A stretch of 64,000 bases of DNA from NCBI GenBank assembly GCA_000827205.1, contig KN832556.1, forward strand, positions 2,040,969 through 2,104,968, given 5' to 3'. Positions 51,936 to 62,801 of the stretch are shown piece after piece. The DNA comes from Plicaturopsis crispa FD-325 SS-3. Its lineage: Eukaryota; Basidiomycota; Agaricomycetes; Amylocorticiales; Amylocorticiaceae. A program made the position numbers and the translations under genes. Under the pieces are notes generated by a model. It had not been told where the DNA came from, did no database searches, and saw nothing but the letters and a program-made list of their open reading frames with translations. Within the stretch, counting starts at the first letter, position 1; each line of letters begins with the position of its first letter.

Positions 51936-52748
51936 ATGCGCTCTACCACCTACATCCTCCTCTCCACCCTGGCCGTCCTCAACTGGGGCGCTACCTCAGT
52001 CTGGGCGTCGCCAATGCCAGCCAAGGCTGCTCCGGCCGCTCACATCAACGATGGCGCTGGTCTCACACACGGTGCGGGCAGCGTCGGCGCCCGTCAGATC
52101 CACAACGCCGACTACGGCGCGCAGGCGAGCACGACATCCGCCGCCGCCGCCACTATGACGCCGAAAGCAGCGCCCTCCGCTACCGGCCAAGGCAAGCGCC
52201 AGGAGGCGAAGCCGTCCATCGCACCCGTCACCGGGGTCCACGCACCGACGTCGACGATGGTCGCACGTGCCGAGCAGGGCGCGAACGCCCTGAAAGTCGT
52301 GGAGAACGTGCACGCGGGGAGGAAAGTGGACGCGATGACCCAGCCGCGCGAGGCCGCCGTCGCGGACAAGGTCGCGCCGAGGGCCGGTCCGACCGTGTTC
52401 CCGCACGTCCATGGCAAGGTGAACGGCTTCTCGGGGGACACGCCGTCGAAGAGAGGCACGCCCAAGCCGCCTGCCGCCGTCCCCGTCGCGAAGCCGCACG
52501 TCCATGCGGTCGCAAACAACGTGAATGAGGATACTCCGACGAAGAGAGGCGCGCCCAAGCCACCTGCCGTCCCCGTCGCGAAGCCGCACGTCCACGCGGT
52601 GGCGAACAACGTCAACGAAGATACACCGACGAAGAGGGGCGCGCCCGCAGCTCCTGTCGCAAAGCCGCACGTTCACGCGGTCGTCAACGACAAGCACATG
52701 GACACGCCCACGAAGCGGGAGAGCGGCGGGCTGAACGAGCTGAATTGA
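51936..52748 (+). CDS. Secreted repetitive peptide precursor with kexin (Lys-Arg) sites
   Basis: Intronless, 270 residues. The N-terminus is a clear signal peptide (MRSTTYILLSTLAVLNWGATSVWA, cleavage likely after Ala24). Residues 25-148 are Ala/Thr-rich with one Lys-Arg at 87-88. The C-terminal half holds four tandem units ending in Lys-Arg at 172-173, 203-204, 233-234 and 260-261, with units of about 25, 31, 30 and 27 residues. Units 2-4 share PVAKPHVHAV, and units 2-3 are near-identical. All end in DTPSKR or DTPTKR. A short tail, ESGGLNELN, follows. This is the layout of fungal kexin-processed secreted peptides: Golgi Kex2 would release His/Pro-rich 25-29-mers after trimming. Units contain no Cys and no Tyr, which argues against a typical Tyr-crosslinked dikaritin. 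Function unknown. Confidence 0.85.
   Translation: MRSTTYILLSTLAVLNWGATSVWASPMPAKAAPAAHINDGAGLTHGAGSVGARQIHNADYGAQASTTSAAAATMTPKAAPSATGQGKRQEAKPSIAPVTGVHAPTSTMVARAEQGANALKVVENVHAGRKVDAMTQPREAAVADKVAPRAGPTVFPHVHGKVNGFSGDTPSKRGTPKPPAAVPVAKPHVHAVANNVNEDTPTKRGAPKPPAVPVAKPHVHAVANNVNEDTPTKRGAPAAPVAKPHVHAVVNDKHMDTPTKRESGGLNELN
52380..52718 (+). repeat. Four tandem peptide-coding units
   Basis: Units at 52380-52454 (degenerate), 52455-52547, 52548-52637 and 52638-52718. Units 2 and 3 are near-identical at protein level but differ at several third positions, so the array is not brand new. Unit lengths differ by whole codons, keeping the frame. Confidence 0.88.
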
Positions 52749-53194
52749 TCACAGCTGGGGAGTGATCATGACCCTGCGGAGAGAAGAAGGCATTCGAGTA
52801 ACGATCGTCAGCATTGTATTCCAGTTTCGGGGATCGTCACAGCTACCAATGATTATGTTGCAATTGTACAAAGACATCCACTGTTCGTTGCGAGTGTTGA
52901 CCATGTCAGTGACAACTTGAAGCGACGCGCTAAGGCGTTGCTACCGGTTTTCTACGTGCCACGGACGCGTTCTATGCCTGTCGATTAGGTTTTGAATGAG
53001 CACTATAGCTAGGTACAGCAGATGAAAATGAGCAGGAGAGGTGCGGGCCGTGCGGCAAGTGCCTCGGTATCGGAGATCGGATCTATCCAGGCGTCCCCGC
53101 TCGCGTGTTCCTCCTCCTTCAACTTGAACTCCAACCATTTCGTGGAGGACCTTCTGGCAACAACGACGTCTGACGACACCAAGGTCTGATGTAG
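52749..53194. other. Intergenic, repeat peptide gene / TEN1-like gene
   Basis: 446 bp between tandem plus-strand genes. Antisense frames here are short and show no domain. Nothing else supported. Confidence 0.5.
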
Positions 53195-53752
53195 ATGGCG
53201 CCCCAAACCGACCCAGCCGTCCCAACGCGGCTCCTCACCATCCAAGCCCACTCCGCCGACGCGTTCCTCAGGCGCAAGCTACGCGTCGCAGGACGGTTCG
53301 CCCACCTTCCCCACCCCACCCGTCTGCACTAACAGTCCCCCCCCCCACAGCATGCTCTCCTACGACGCGCAGACGGGCCTCGCTCTGCTGTGCGACCGGG
53401 ACATCGCGCTGCTCGTGGACGTCTCGGATTGCCTGGACCCGTACGCGCGCGGGAGCTCGGGCAGGTGGATACGCGAGGCGAAGAGCAACATCGTCGTCGT
53501 GGGGTACCTCGAGTCTACTATGGTGCGCCGCACCTCCTCGTACTTGTGATTTCTGAAGAGGGGCGCTGAAGGCACATACAGGAAGAACAAATCGTGCCGC
53601 TGCTCCCTGCGTATACGAGCGCGCCGTGGGTCGACGCGAACACGGTGCTCCGCGCGCTGCTCGTGGTTCCCGCTGCGGATTTGGACTTGAATCTGTGGAA
53701 CAGCGCTATAGATGCGCGTGAAAACGTAGGGCTCGGAGGCGTGTCGAGTTGA
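53195..53752 (+). CDS. TEN1: Ten1-like OB-fold protein of the telomeric CST complex
   Basis: Small (147 residues), three exons (introns 53296-53350 and 53523-53581), MAPQTDPAVPTRLLTIQ start. Ten1 works with Stn1 (and Ctc1/Cdc13) to cap telomeres and control C-strand fill-in. The pattern fits the Ten1 OB fold: LRRKLRVAGRMLSYDAQTGLALL, with human TEN1 having a similar LRTFGR...YD segment; then a strand ending LLVDVSDCLDP, SNIVVVGYLEST (compare human IVLGEL), and ALLVVPAADLDLNLWNSAI near the end (compare human MNLPLLEQAI). Length and single-domain layout agree. The match is by remembered motifs, so moderate certainty. Intron 1 has an unusual GTTCGC donor and ends in ten C residues before ACAG. 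Confidence 0.62.
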
Positions 53753-55383
53753 GCAGCGCGAGACTGGGCGGCGCGCATTTCCGGGATGCTTTCGATGCGA
53801 TATAGTGTGCGTTTATCACATCCCTCAATGTCCTTCCTTATATTGAAATAGAATATCGATTACACAGCTGGTACGCAATATCCCCGCTTTGTGCACATAT
53901 ATATTGTGTAGCAAATTCAAGTGCGTGTCTTGTCCTTAGGGCGTAGTGGAATCCAGCTACTTCGTGAATTCGAAGTAGCAGGTGATCCCCACAGGTGCCG
54001 TAACAACTTTAGCTTACCTGCGGCTAGCAGTTCTATGTTCCCAAGCTCGTAAAGCTATCGGCGCCACATACCTAACCACATAATCTCGCCGCCACTGTCG
54101 CCCCCTCCGAATCGCGAAGGTACCTATGCACAACTTCGCAGTAACGTGCTATACGTTCGAGGCCACCTTACGGGACCCAAACCGCTGCTGTCCATATTTG
54201 CGGGCCTGAAGATTCTCGCTTCCCGACAGAAGGTACATTTGTGCATGAATTCCATCCATTTCCTATAGAAGGTATCGACGAGTGTTAACCTCTGGAATAA
54301 AGCTTTGGCGGCTTCTACACCCATGCACCTGCATCTGAACCCGATCCACTGGCAGTAGCGACCACTCTTGTGGGTGCTACTGTGGACTTCCGCTGCATCC
54401 TTGACTTTGACCTTGATATTCGAGTGCGTGTCCCTGGACTCCGGCGGGTTCGAGCTCCAGTTCTGTATGTTGCCCTCAGTCCTCTGGTGCTCGCTCGACG
54501 CGTTACTGACGACACACCAAGTCCTATGTAGATGCGTTGTGTGTTCTGCTACACCCAGTTTACGCGTCTACACAAGAGGCCTACGTGCCCTTAGTCCTGC
54601 TTGACCCATATCCGAGTCGTTGGGGATGGGGGTCCTTCCATTTGTCTTAGCAAAGTCCCTGCTGCCCGGTTATCACCTTATTTCTTCCGACCGCCAAATA
54701 CATTCCTGCCCTCGATTTCTTCGCGTCAAACGCACCTTGTCCTGCAGTCCACTCCCTCGAGGGTTGAGGGCGTCGGAGACAGGATCTCAGTGCGTCGGGC
54801 CGTAAGTATTTATCGGTTAGATCTATCGGTTAGATGATGGGATCGAAAATCATGATCTAAGATCGTCCTCGACGTTGTTGACCGTTGTGTGAGCCTTTGT
54901 CCCGAGCACAAATGCTGAGTTGCGCTATGCAGCAACGCCCTACGGTGTTGTATTCGTTGTATTTTCTCCTCGAGAATAAAAGAGAATAATATGCACAGGC
55001 GAGGAGAAGACGGCGTTAACAAAGAGGGTGGTAGGCGAAAGAGAGAAAGAGGACTGGGCGCCTCGTGTCCGGTGGAGCCTAAAAGGGAAGGGGCACGACC
55101 TCGGGTACGTGCACAGAGCCCTGGTGAAGAAATGCGCCCATCGACCGTCAACGGTACAACTGCCAGCTTTGCCTTGCTTTGACACCCACACGCCTTCTTA
55201 ACGGCTCGTTTCTTTCATATCGCATACACATCTCTCTCTCTCTCTCTATCCTCTACCTCCACCATCTCCCACCCAATTCGCCCGCACACCACTACCGCAC
55301 CTCCCGCACTGCTTTCTTCCAGATATCGCCCAATCCGCCACACTACGCTCGATTTGCAGCATACACACGACACACCAGCAGCG
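53753..55383. other. Intergenic region upstream of orphan gene at 55384
   Basis: 1.6 kb. It holds a 12-bp direct repeat (tatcggttagat at 54811-54822 and 54824-54835) and a CT-dinucleotide run near 55232-55250, followed by a pyrimidine-rich leader that fits a plus-strand fungal promoter. No coding exon recognised. Confidence 0.5.
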
Positions 55384-56734
55384 ATGTACACGGAGCCGTA
55401 CTCGCACCAGGAGCTCTCCGCGAGAGTGCGTGAGTGGTCCGAGCGCACGCCCCCACGATCTACCCTGCCCACATCGTCTGCCCGCGAGGAAGAGTGGGCC
55501 CCGCGCACACAGCCATCGCACCCCATCGCCTCCTCGTCCGCCTCCGCCTACCTGCATGCGTACAGGGCCGACGTCGAGGCGGCAGCCCGCCCCGCCCCGC
55601 ACGTGTACGAAGTCGCCCCGGGCGTCAACTCCAACGGCACGATGAACGCCAACTACCCCAAGGTCCGCGAGTACCTGGACCTCATGACGCACTCGCCCGA
55701 GGCGCGCACGCCCCCGCCGGAGGAGTGCGCGATGGTGTACGTGCTCCTCGCGCTCGACACCTACGAGCACCCCACGCACCCGGCGCACTGGATGTTCTGG
55801 GGGAGGGATCGCAAAGCTAGGACTGCTGCAGCAGTGGATTTGGTTTACTGTGCGTGGCGTTTTCTTTCATATGCTCGCTGGTGCTGACGGGCTTTCGACG
55901 GCAGTCATGAAACCATCTCCCATCGCCTCCCCGATATGCTGGCTGGGCAGCAAGGAAAACTTGTGGCACCTCGCCAGCATCCAGCACGCCTGGAAAGACT
56001 ACCTCCCCTCGTTCTCCTGGTACTCCTACCTCGTCCCGCCACCCGTCTCCGCCTCCGCGCCCAAGCGGAACCTCCGGAAACGCAAAGTCGCGCCAGCCGC
56101 TCCACCGCCAGCAGCCGAATCCGCCGAGCCAGAGCGACGCCCACGAAAGAAAGCCCGGACGAGGGCTGACCCACCAAAGTCCAACGACGCGGCGATGGCG
56201 ATGGCGCTGCTAGCCGAAGCCGCAGCTGCAGTCGGCAACAGTGCGCCTGATTCGGCTCCCCAGCCGGGCGAGAAAGCCGGGTCGGTCGCCGACGCTGCTG
56301 AAACAGAAACACCGCGTGTGCGCCAGCGCCGGAGTAAGGACGCTTCCGGGTCTCCGGAGCCTTCTGCGAGTGCACCTGCACCTGCGCCACCCACGCTGGG
56401 CCGGAGTGATTCGAGCGGATCGACTACATCGGAGTCTGAGCGGACTGCGGTGGCATCTTCGTCGTCGAGAAGCTCGTCGTTGGAGACTACCGTGGGCACT
56501 ACTTCTAGGGATGATGAGAAATCGGAGAAGAAGGGCGACGGTGATGAGGGTGCCGATGAAGAGGAGGAGGAGGAGACACCTATCCCGCGGCGGGTAACTC
56601 GTGCCAAAGCAAAAGCCGATGCGACGCATGTACCCGAGCCATACCCGCGCCTCATAGCTAGCGGTCGTAGAAAAGCAGCGAAGCCTGCGGCGCCTAGGGC
56701 TACCAAAGGACGATCGCGCGCACGACGAGCCTAA
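55384..56734 (+). CDS. Hypothetical protein with basic/acidic nuclear-type tail
   Basis: Two exons. Start MYTEPYSHQELSARVREWSERTP at 55384. A 55-nt intron (55850-55904) joins AAVDLVY to FMKPSPIASPICWLG. Residues about 85-215 look like a folded, aromatic-rich domain: NYPKVREYLDLMTHSPEA, ECAMVYVLLALDTYEHPTHPAHWMFWG, then ENLWHLASIQHAWKDYLPSFSWYSYL. The remainder is low complexity with basic clusters (KRNLRKRKV, RRPRKKARTR, KGRSRARRA), an acidic Glu run, and Ala/Pro/Ser stretches. Nuclear localisation is likely from the clusters. I recognise no named domain. A CT-rich leader just upstream and strong codon periodicity support a real, well-expressed gene. Confidence 0.75.
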
Positions 56735-58861
56735 CACGTCTTTTCCCAGCTCCTCTTTTCGGCAGGTCCCTCATCCACCACATCCACATCCACATTCGAT
56801 TTTGTATATACTGTTTGGCCTCATTTCTCTATCTCTGTACTCGCGCCTGTTTTATTCCTATCGTCACATCACTATCTCACTCCCCACGGGCATCCTTGTA
56901 GCACTATTTAGACCGGTAGTACCTGTTCGTTTCCACACATCTTGATTTGTATGTACACAGCGGGTTGGATTGGATTGATTGTGTTTGTTTGTAGTCTTGT
57001 ATTGTCTTGAGGTCATTACACGCATCCTTATGAGAGACTTTTGATACAGTCTATGTCGAGATGTCTGCAAGGTGCGCAGTGTGCAGCGGCGACTGGTGAG
57101 GTACGCGTTCTTCCGGTCCGGTCGACGCGACAAAGTCACGTTAACGTGTTCCCGACATCCGACCCGGCCCAAAAGCTGAACGCGACTCGGACTTGGCTTG
57201 AACTGCAACGACCACTTACCTTGTGCTCTTATGATCATGATTCATCCTATATTCTCAAATCCAAAGAATGATTGGACTGCAATGACTCGCTCTCCGATCT
57301 CTACCGCGACACGGAAGATATGTTTGTGAGTCTCACTCAAGTCTCACTGGTTTATCGCAGCGCAAGCGCCGACGTGGAATCGTGACTTGTCTCCAGGATA
57401 GCGCTCACAGGTACCTGCAGTCGTCGATTCTGAGACGACAGAGGATCGACAGATAAATGTTGAATGGAATCTCAGAGCAGTGTCACGTCCTATCGCATCC
57501 TAGCGCGTCTTTTGTGGACTTTCCCCCGCTATAGGTCTACGACCGCTGAAGCTACGATTTTGGCTCGCGTTTTGCTTAGCCAACGCCGATGGTACTACAC
57601 AGGCGACGACGATGAGTCAGACCTTTCGCAGGAACGAGCTGACGCCTTCCGGACTGCGCGGAATATACAACCAGGTCTTGCTGTAAATGCTTCAAGATAC
57701 ATCATGTTCATTTCCCACTCATTTCCGCCTCATAGCACTGGGTTTATCATCCCCTGGTGCTCTGCCGAATCGGGGCCGCGAAGCCTTATCAAGTGTTCGG
57801 CCTGCTCCGAGTAGCTTTGGGTTTCGAGTAATCAAGGTTCGCATTCCAGGTTCAAACGCTCAAGACTCCCCCCTGGTCTCACGCTCTCTAAACTGGGTTT
57901 ACGAACCACCCAGGACATCATACGTACTCTTCTCCGGGTGATAACTGCTCAAAGCCATAGACATCATGAAGGGTTCTTTTCAAATATTCGAGGACCTGGT
58001 ACGGTTGTTATCGATGTATGTGGTTTTAGTTCTGGTATCAAATCGCTATGCGATCTGCGCTGACTTTTTGGTAGTCTGTCTAAGCGCTCGTCGTGAGATC
58101 CATGTGTTCTATCATGAATTTCTATCTTTACTACCGCCACAAAACCTTGACGAGTTACATCGCGAAATGGAGGAAAGGCCTCTGCTCTGATTCCCTCACG
58201 ATCCTGGCATCTCCTTCTCTTCTCTACGGGGAGCTCACATGCGGTGCACATTTAGCCGCCGGTGCAAGTCTTGGCTCTGAAACCTGATGCTGTTGTCAAC
58301 TACCATCGGCGTGAGACCAGCAGCTTCTGCGAGCACGTTAGAGCTTGGTGCCTCACCACAGCCCGTAGACTGCATTCTTCCATGTTGTCGACCTCCGGCC
58401 GAAACGTTTATGGAATGTTGGACGAGGACCAATAGTCTAGGTGGCGTCAGAAAGCTGGTGTACGTGCCGTAGCTACATCTCTCGCGCTGCGAGGCGCGAC
58501 TCACTTTCGCATTGGTGCGTGGAGTCAGTAACTTCGATAGAGAAAGCTGGAAAACTGATTGACAGCGTCTCCCCACCACCTAAATACAACACTGGAAGCG
58601 ATTGGCCAATTGCAAGGGGCGACCCTCGATGAACGGGGGACTCAAACGTGAGCTTCGAGGTGAGATGAGGGTTCGAATTCATTAGGAGCTTTCCTTCTCC
58701 TGCTCGTTTCGGTGCTTGTTCAGATCTCCATTTGAATGTCTCCGCTCGGTATTCTTAGGCAAGAGCGGCACGGAGCAATATAACAATAATGAAGAAGTGA
58801 GAATCGTGTATTCGCCGCTGTCCGCCCTCCCCTCTCATCCCCCTTCCTTGTAGTGGGCACC
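56735..58861. other. Gene-poor intergenic region
   Basis: 2.1 kb between two plus-strand genes. The longest plus frame (57464-57814, 116 codons) has no recognisable motif or splice partners. A B-box-like ggttcgaattc at about 58671 lacks a matching acceptor stem. No supported feature. Confidence 0.5.
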
Positions 58862-61020
58862 ATGTCTGCCGCTCCCGTCGAAAACCCCATAATCCTGAAC
58901 CTCTCTTCGATCTATGGGCCGGTCCTTGCCGGCAATTTACTCGCGAGTGCACTATGGGGGATATCGTGCATGCAAATGTAAGTTCACTCGCTATTCCAAA
59001 TCCTGTTTGGCGTTGGCTTACAATACGCGCGCATCAGCTTTTTCTACTTTTTTAGTGCGTGCGTATCTATCCGTTATGGTATTTCGGACGGGGAGCCAAC
59101 GGTCTTTTCAATAGCGGCACTAAAGACCCAAAAGTACTCCAATTTCTCGTGCGTTTTCTCTGGCGAGGTAGAATTGGGCTACAGTGTCTCAGCTCCTTCT
59201 ACGTGGCGTACAGGTCGCATTTCTGTGGTATGCATTCCCGAGCCACGGATACCCCTCATAGGACTCACATATCGATGCAAAATAGGGTCACAGACACGGT
59301 CGTGCACATCATCTCCATGAAGTCGAGTACGTTCGTTGACCTTGCTCTAGCTATCCCCACTGACAGTTCCAAACCAGTGTGGCCGGTCCTAATCATTCAA
59401 TGGGGAAGAGTCGAGGGTCTTCTAAAATCTCAGCGGTGCGTACTCCTTGAGAATTTGCGTTCAAAATTTACGGCTGAAATTGATTCCACAGTGAACAGCT
59501 GGTATGTTTTACCTATTTAATGGCGTTGGTATCATATGCGATATGAAGGTACCCTATCCAGCATAGGATGTGGATATCGGTACGCGGTTCTCGTTGACCC
59601 GAAAATGCTATTTGTGTACTGAATAGATGTACAGTCGATCGTAACCCTCGGAGTTCAATTCTTCTTTCTCCTGAGAATATACCGTCGTGAGCATCGCTCA
59701 CCCTCACCCTGGGCGTCATCTCACTGATACGTTCGTTTACCTATAGTCGGCGGTAAGAGGTGGCTCATACCGTGTCTTATGGTAAGCAACTCCTTCTAAC
59801 AAAGTTCATGGAATTATTGAGACATATTCGTTGGCGCTAGATTGTGCCCATGGCATTATGGCAAATGTGTAAGCCCGCCTTTGTAGACATACGTGCTACT
59901 ACCCGCTGACAAGCGGTGAATCAATATTGTAGTTGGAACGATCCGTAAGTTTGTAAACTGTCGAGATGCTTGTGCACCGCTAACAACATCTCGCACTTCT
60001 AGCATACTTGGTCCCAGCGTCCGTCCTTTTCCCTTACGGAGGACAACATGCTGACAACAGCCTGTTGTTTCAGATTCCGGGACATGGCATTCACCAATCT
60101 CACCTCTCCGAGAGAAGTGGTACGCTGCTTCCATCATTATTGTCTGCATACAAATGCTGACGGACGTGTTGTTTATATGTAGCATATCGCCCTGTCCTTG
60201 CGTGTCGTGGGAGCCGCAGTAGATATCCTCATTGCAGCGGCTATGACCTATCTACTACAGGCCAGTGGCCAGACACAGTTCAAAAGGTCAGATTATATCC
60301 ACTTCCTGCGCATACTACTCATCAATCTAATCTCTTTGGACCAGCTCCAAACGACTGATCTACCGTCTTGTCATGGTCTCCATCAATAGCGGATTCTGGA
60401 CAGCCCTGGTGTCCTGCATAGACCTCGTACTAGTGCGTCACCTCCTCCCAAGACTCCCATGTGGCTGCGTTCTTACTATGCTGCAAATGCAGATCCTCAC
60501 GATGGACCATAGCTTTGCCTTCACCATCGTCGAATATCCGCTGAGCGCACTGTACCTCAACACGCTCCTCGCGAACCTTAACATCCGATCGTACTTGAAG
60601 AAGCTTGGGCCAAACGACTGGAACAGCGTCACGGAGAGCATCGTCCTGAGCTCCACTCACGGAACCTACGGGAGTCGCGGACGGAATGCCAGTCACCCTT
60701 CTGCACAGGTATGTCCAGTGGTTTATGTCAATCTGCTTGACGCTGGTCTCTGAACTGTATTCTAGCAGGACAGAGTAGCCTTAGAGTTGGCCGTTCGCAT
60801 CGATACGTCTACTGCTGTGAAGGGTGATGGGGACCTCGACAGCCGATATTCGCCCCAGAAGGAATCGTCGGATAAGGTAAGCCCCGTTCGATACATTGCC
60901 CTGGGGTATATTCTGAATACCGCGCATAGCTTCCACATGAAGGAGTATGAAACTTCATCTCCAAGACCAAACACAATAGCATACATCCCCGGATGTGAAG
61001 GCACGTCCACCGGAGGGTAG
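58862..61020 (+). CDS. DUF6534-type multi-pass membrane protein (mushroom family)
   Basis: Seven-helix-like membrane protein of a family abundant in Agaricomycetes, function unknown. The start is MSAAPVENPIILNLSSIYG at 58862. First exons: 58862-58977, 59038-59058 (21 nt), 59115-59148, 59214-59227 (14 nt) and 59286-59326. They join as GISCMQIFFYFFSAGTKDP, KVLQFLVAFLWVTDTVVH and IISMKS. Further segments: VQSIVTLGVQFFFLLRIYRR, HIALSLRVVGAAVDILIAAAMTYLLQASGQTQFKRSDY (the family's LLxxSxTGFxxSD-like motif), INSGFWTALVSCIDLVLV and SALYLNTLLANLNIRSYL. The C-terminus ends CEGTSTGG with the stop at 61018-61020. Exon borders in the middle (59330-60180) are approximate. A possible final intron after SSDK would not alter the frame. 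Confidence 0.75.
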
Positions 61021-61416
61021 TAGTTGCGCTGGTCCTGTATGATTGATTTGGTTTGTAACACATTTCTCCATACTATACACTCCTTACTTCGCGGACATGA
61101 TTGTATTTTCAGAGACTACTTATTGAATATACCTATCGCTTCTACCTTCAGAGCTTTCGTATACCGCTGAAAATTCTTGCATACCCAATGCAAACCACGT
61201 CCCATATCCAGACCTGCATCCAGTATGCATCGACCTGCAGTGTAAGTGAGCCCTAGCCCTATTCCTCGCATTCAAACGTGCCCCAAAATCACCAGCATAT
61301 CCTTACAGGGCGCTATCAAAGCTCAAACGTCTGAATGCCCTTAAGAGATCTATTAAATGGTACACACTATACAGTTTATAAACACACTTTCAACAGCGGA
61401 GTGGAGTTGAACCACC
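61021..61416. other. Convergent intergenic, DUF6534 gene / WDR83
   Basis: 396 bp between two stop codons. AT-rich, no further feature. Confidence 0.5.
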
Positions 61417-62640
61417 TCATGGGGAGATCCCTGGATTGCGCCACACTTTTACAGTGCCATCTCCACTGGCAGTGATCATCTCGCCTGCGTCAGTAGGATG
61501 GTGCTCTGTCCATGTAATGACTTTGCTATGCGCTTTTGGTGGGGGATTCGGTTGCAGAGGTTTAGCCTATAGAACATTGAGACCTTGGTCGGCAGAACAG
61601 AGAAATGAAACCTACATCAAGGAGATCCCAAGCCCATACTTGTCCATTTTCATCTCCGCAGACTACGGTCGCCTCTCCGTGCCCGAAGCAGGAACGGCAG
61701 CGGTACGACTCATTCTTATGCCCCGTAAAATCATTCAGCATCTTGCCGGTGGCCATGTCCATCAAGCGCACGTGCGAGTCGAGCGTGGTCACTAGAACGG
61801 TCTGCATATCAAGAGTGGGTACCACGGCGGTGACCGGATCTGAGGGAGACGCGTTCAGTCATCGCGGAAATGTGATTATTACTGAGATTACTGACGGCCT
61901 AAGAAATCGGACCGCAGCTCGCCCATTCGTAGATCGTATGTGCGAACGTGTCCATCTACGGAGCCAGTGATGATGGTGGTTGAGCCGATGTGTATCGTCT
62001 GTACAGCATCGCGGGCTTCATCAAGAGTTTGTATTGCTTGACGCGTCTGCGCTCTGGGGACAAACATGTGAGACAAGAGTTCAACGTGCAATTGACACTA
62101 GTGCATACCTGATATCCCATAACTTTACGGTAGAGTCGAAAGATCCTGTGAAAAGCGCGTCAGAAAGCCTGCCTTGCTCGTTAGAGTCAAAATATCAGAC
62201 ATACCACTTGCGAGAACACTCGCGTCCTCGTTAAATTCCACGACATGTACTTTACCAATGTGCCCAGGAAAACGCCTCGTCGTGACGCCAGCGGTCACAT
62301 CCCACAGGAAAACCGTCCGGTCTCCCCCCGAAGACGCGAACTTGCTATTATCATGCGACCTTGAAGCACGGGTAAGTTCTAATTCTTCCTAAACCAGTAG
62401 AAGGCATATAGCTTACACGGTGATGGAGAGGACCTCATATCCGTGCGCGGTGAACGTTTTGATCTCTGTGCCCAGGTTTGGATTCCACAAGCGCACTGTA
62501 CGATCCTGACCGCCGGTCAGGACATATTTTGCAGTTCCTTTGGCGTAGCGTGCGACGTGGACCGGTCCTTTGTGGTTTGCGAGTGTAGTATGAATGGTAC
62601 GCGCTAACGGCTGTGTCTGAGGACCTCTAGAGGGTGCCAT
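61417..62640 (-). CDS. WDR83: WD40 protein WDR83/MORG1
   Basis: Seven-bladed beta-propeller protein found in the spliceosomal C complex and, in animals, a MAP-kinase scaffold. The start is at 62640 (MAPSRGPQTQPLARTIH). About five short introns are present. Blades in order: LANHKGPVHVARYAKGTAKYVLTGGQDRTVRLWNP, then TFTAHGYEVLSIT, SNSKFASSGGDRTVFLWDVTAG, RRFPGHIGKVHVVEFNEDASVLASG, STVKLWDIRAQTRQAIQTLDEARDAV, TTIITGSVDGHVRTYDLRMGEL, TLDSHVRLMDMATGKMLNDFTGHKNESYRCRSCFG, and WAWDLLD with ITASGDGTVKVW at the end. The TGHKNxxYR motif is characteristic of WDR83. The stop is at 61417-61419. It diverges from the F-box gene across 161 bp. Confidence 0.92.
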
Positions 62641-62801
62641 GAGTGCGACAAGGAGTAGCGAGATGCTACACTCAGGCTACGCTTGTAAGTACTGACGGAA
62701 TTGTGTCCGAGCCTCCGAGGCGGCATATGGGCGGAGTTTGAAATTGTTATCTAGCGTTGAGTCGACCGACGCCGACGCCCTCGTCCTCATCGTTGCGCAC
62801 G
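62641..62801. promoter_or_regulatory. Shared divergent promoter of WDR83 and the F-box gene
   Basis: 161 bp between the two ATGs on opposite strands. No clear core motif. Inferred from orientation. Confidence 0.45.

Noticed and set aside
51590-52528. 312-codon plus-strand frame overlapping the secreted repeat gene
   Set aside because: It is Arg-rich with no domain, starts far upstream, and is the +1 shadow of the GC-rich repeat gene, which has a clear signal peptide and repeat logic.
39800-53752. A biosynthetic gene cluster around the repeat peptide gene
   Set aside because: Neighbours are Ten1-like, BI-1 and Prm1. No DUF3328/UstY-like oxidase, tyrosinase, P450, methyltransferase or transporter is next to it within the window.
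56026-56706. 226-codon antisense frame over the orphan gene at 55384
   Set aside because: Ser/Ala-rich mirror of a low-complexity tail. The plus strand has a folded-looking domain and a clean intron.
58600-58690. Possible tRNA gene (ggttcgaattc B-box-like sequence)
   Set aside because: No matching A box at the right distance and no acceptor or T-stem pairing.
62757-62801. Upstream TTG start for the F-box protein
   Set aside because: The first ATG in frame is at 62802 and the extra residues carry no conserved feature.
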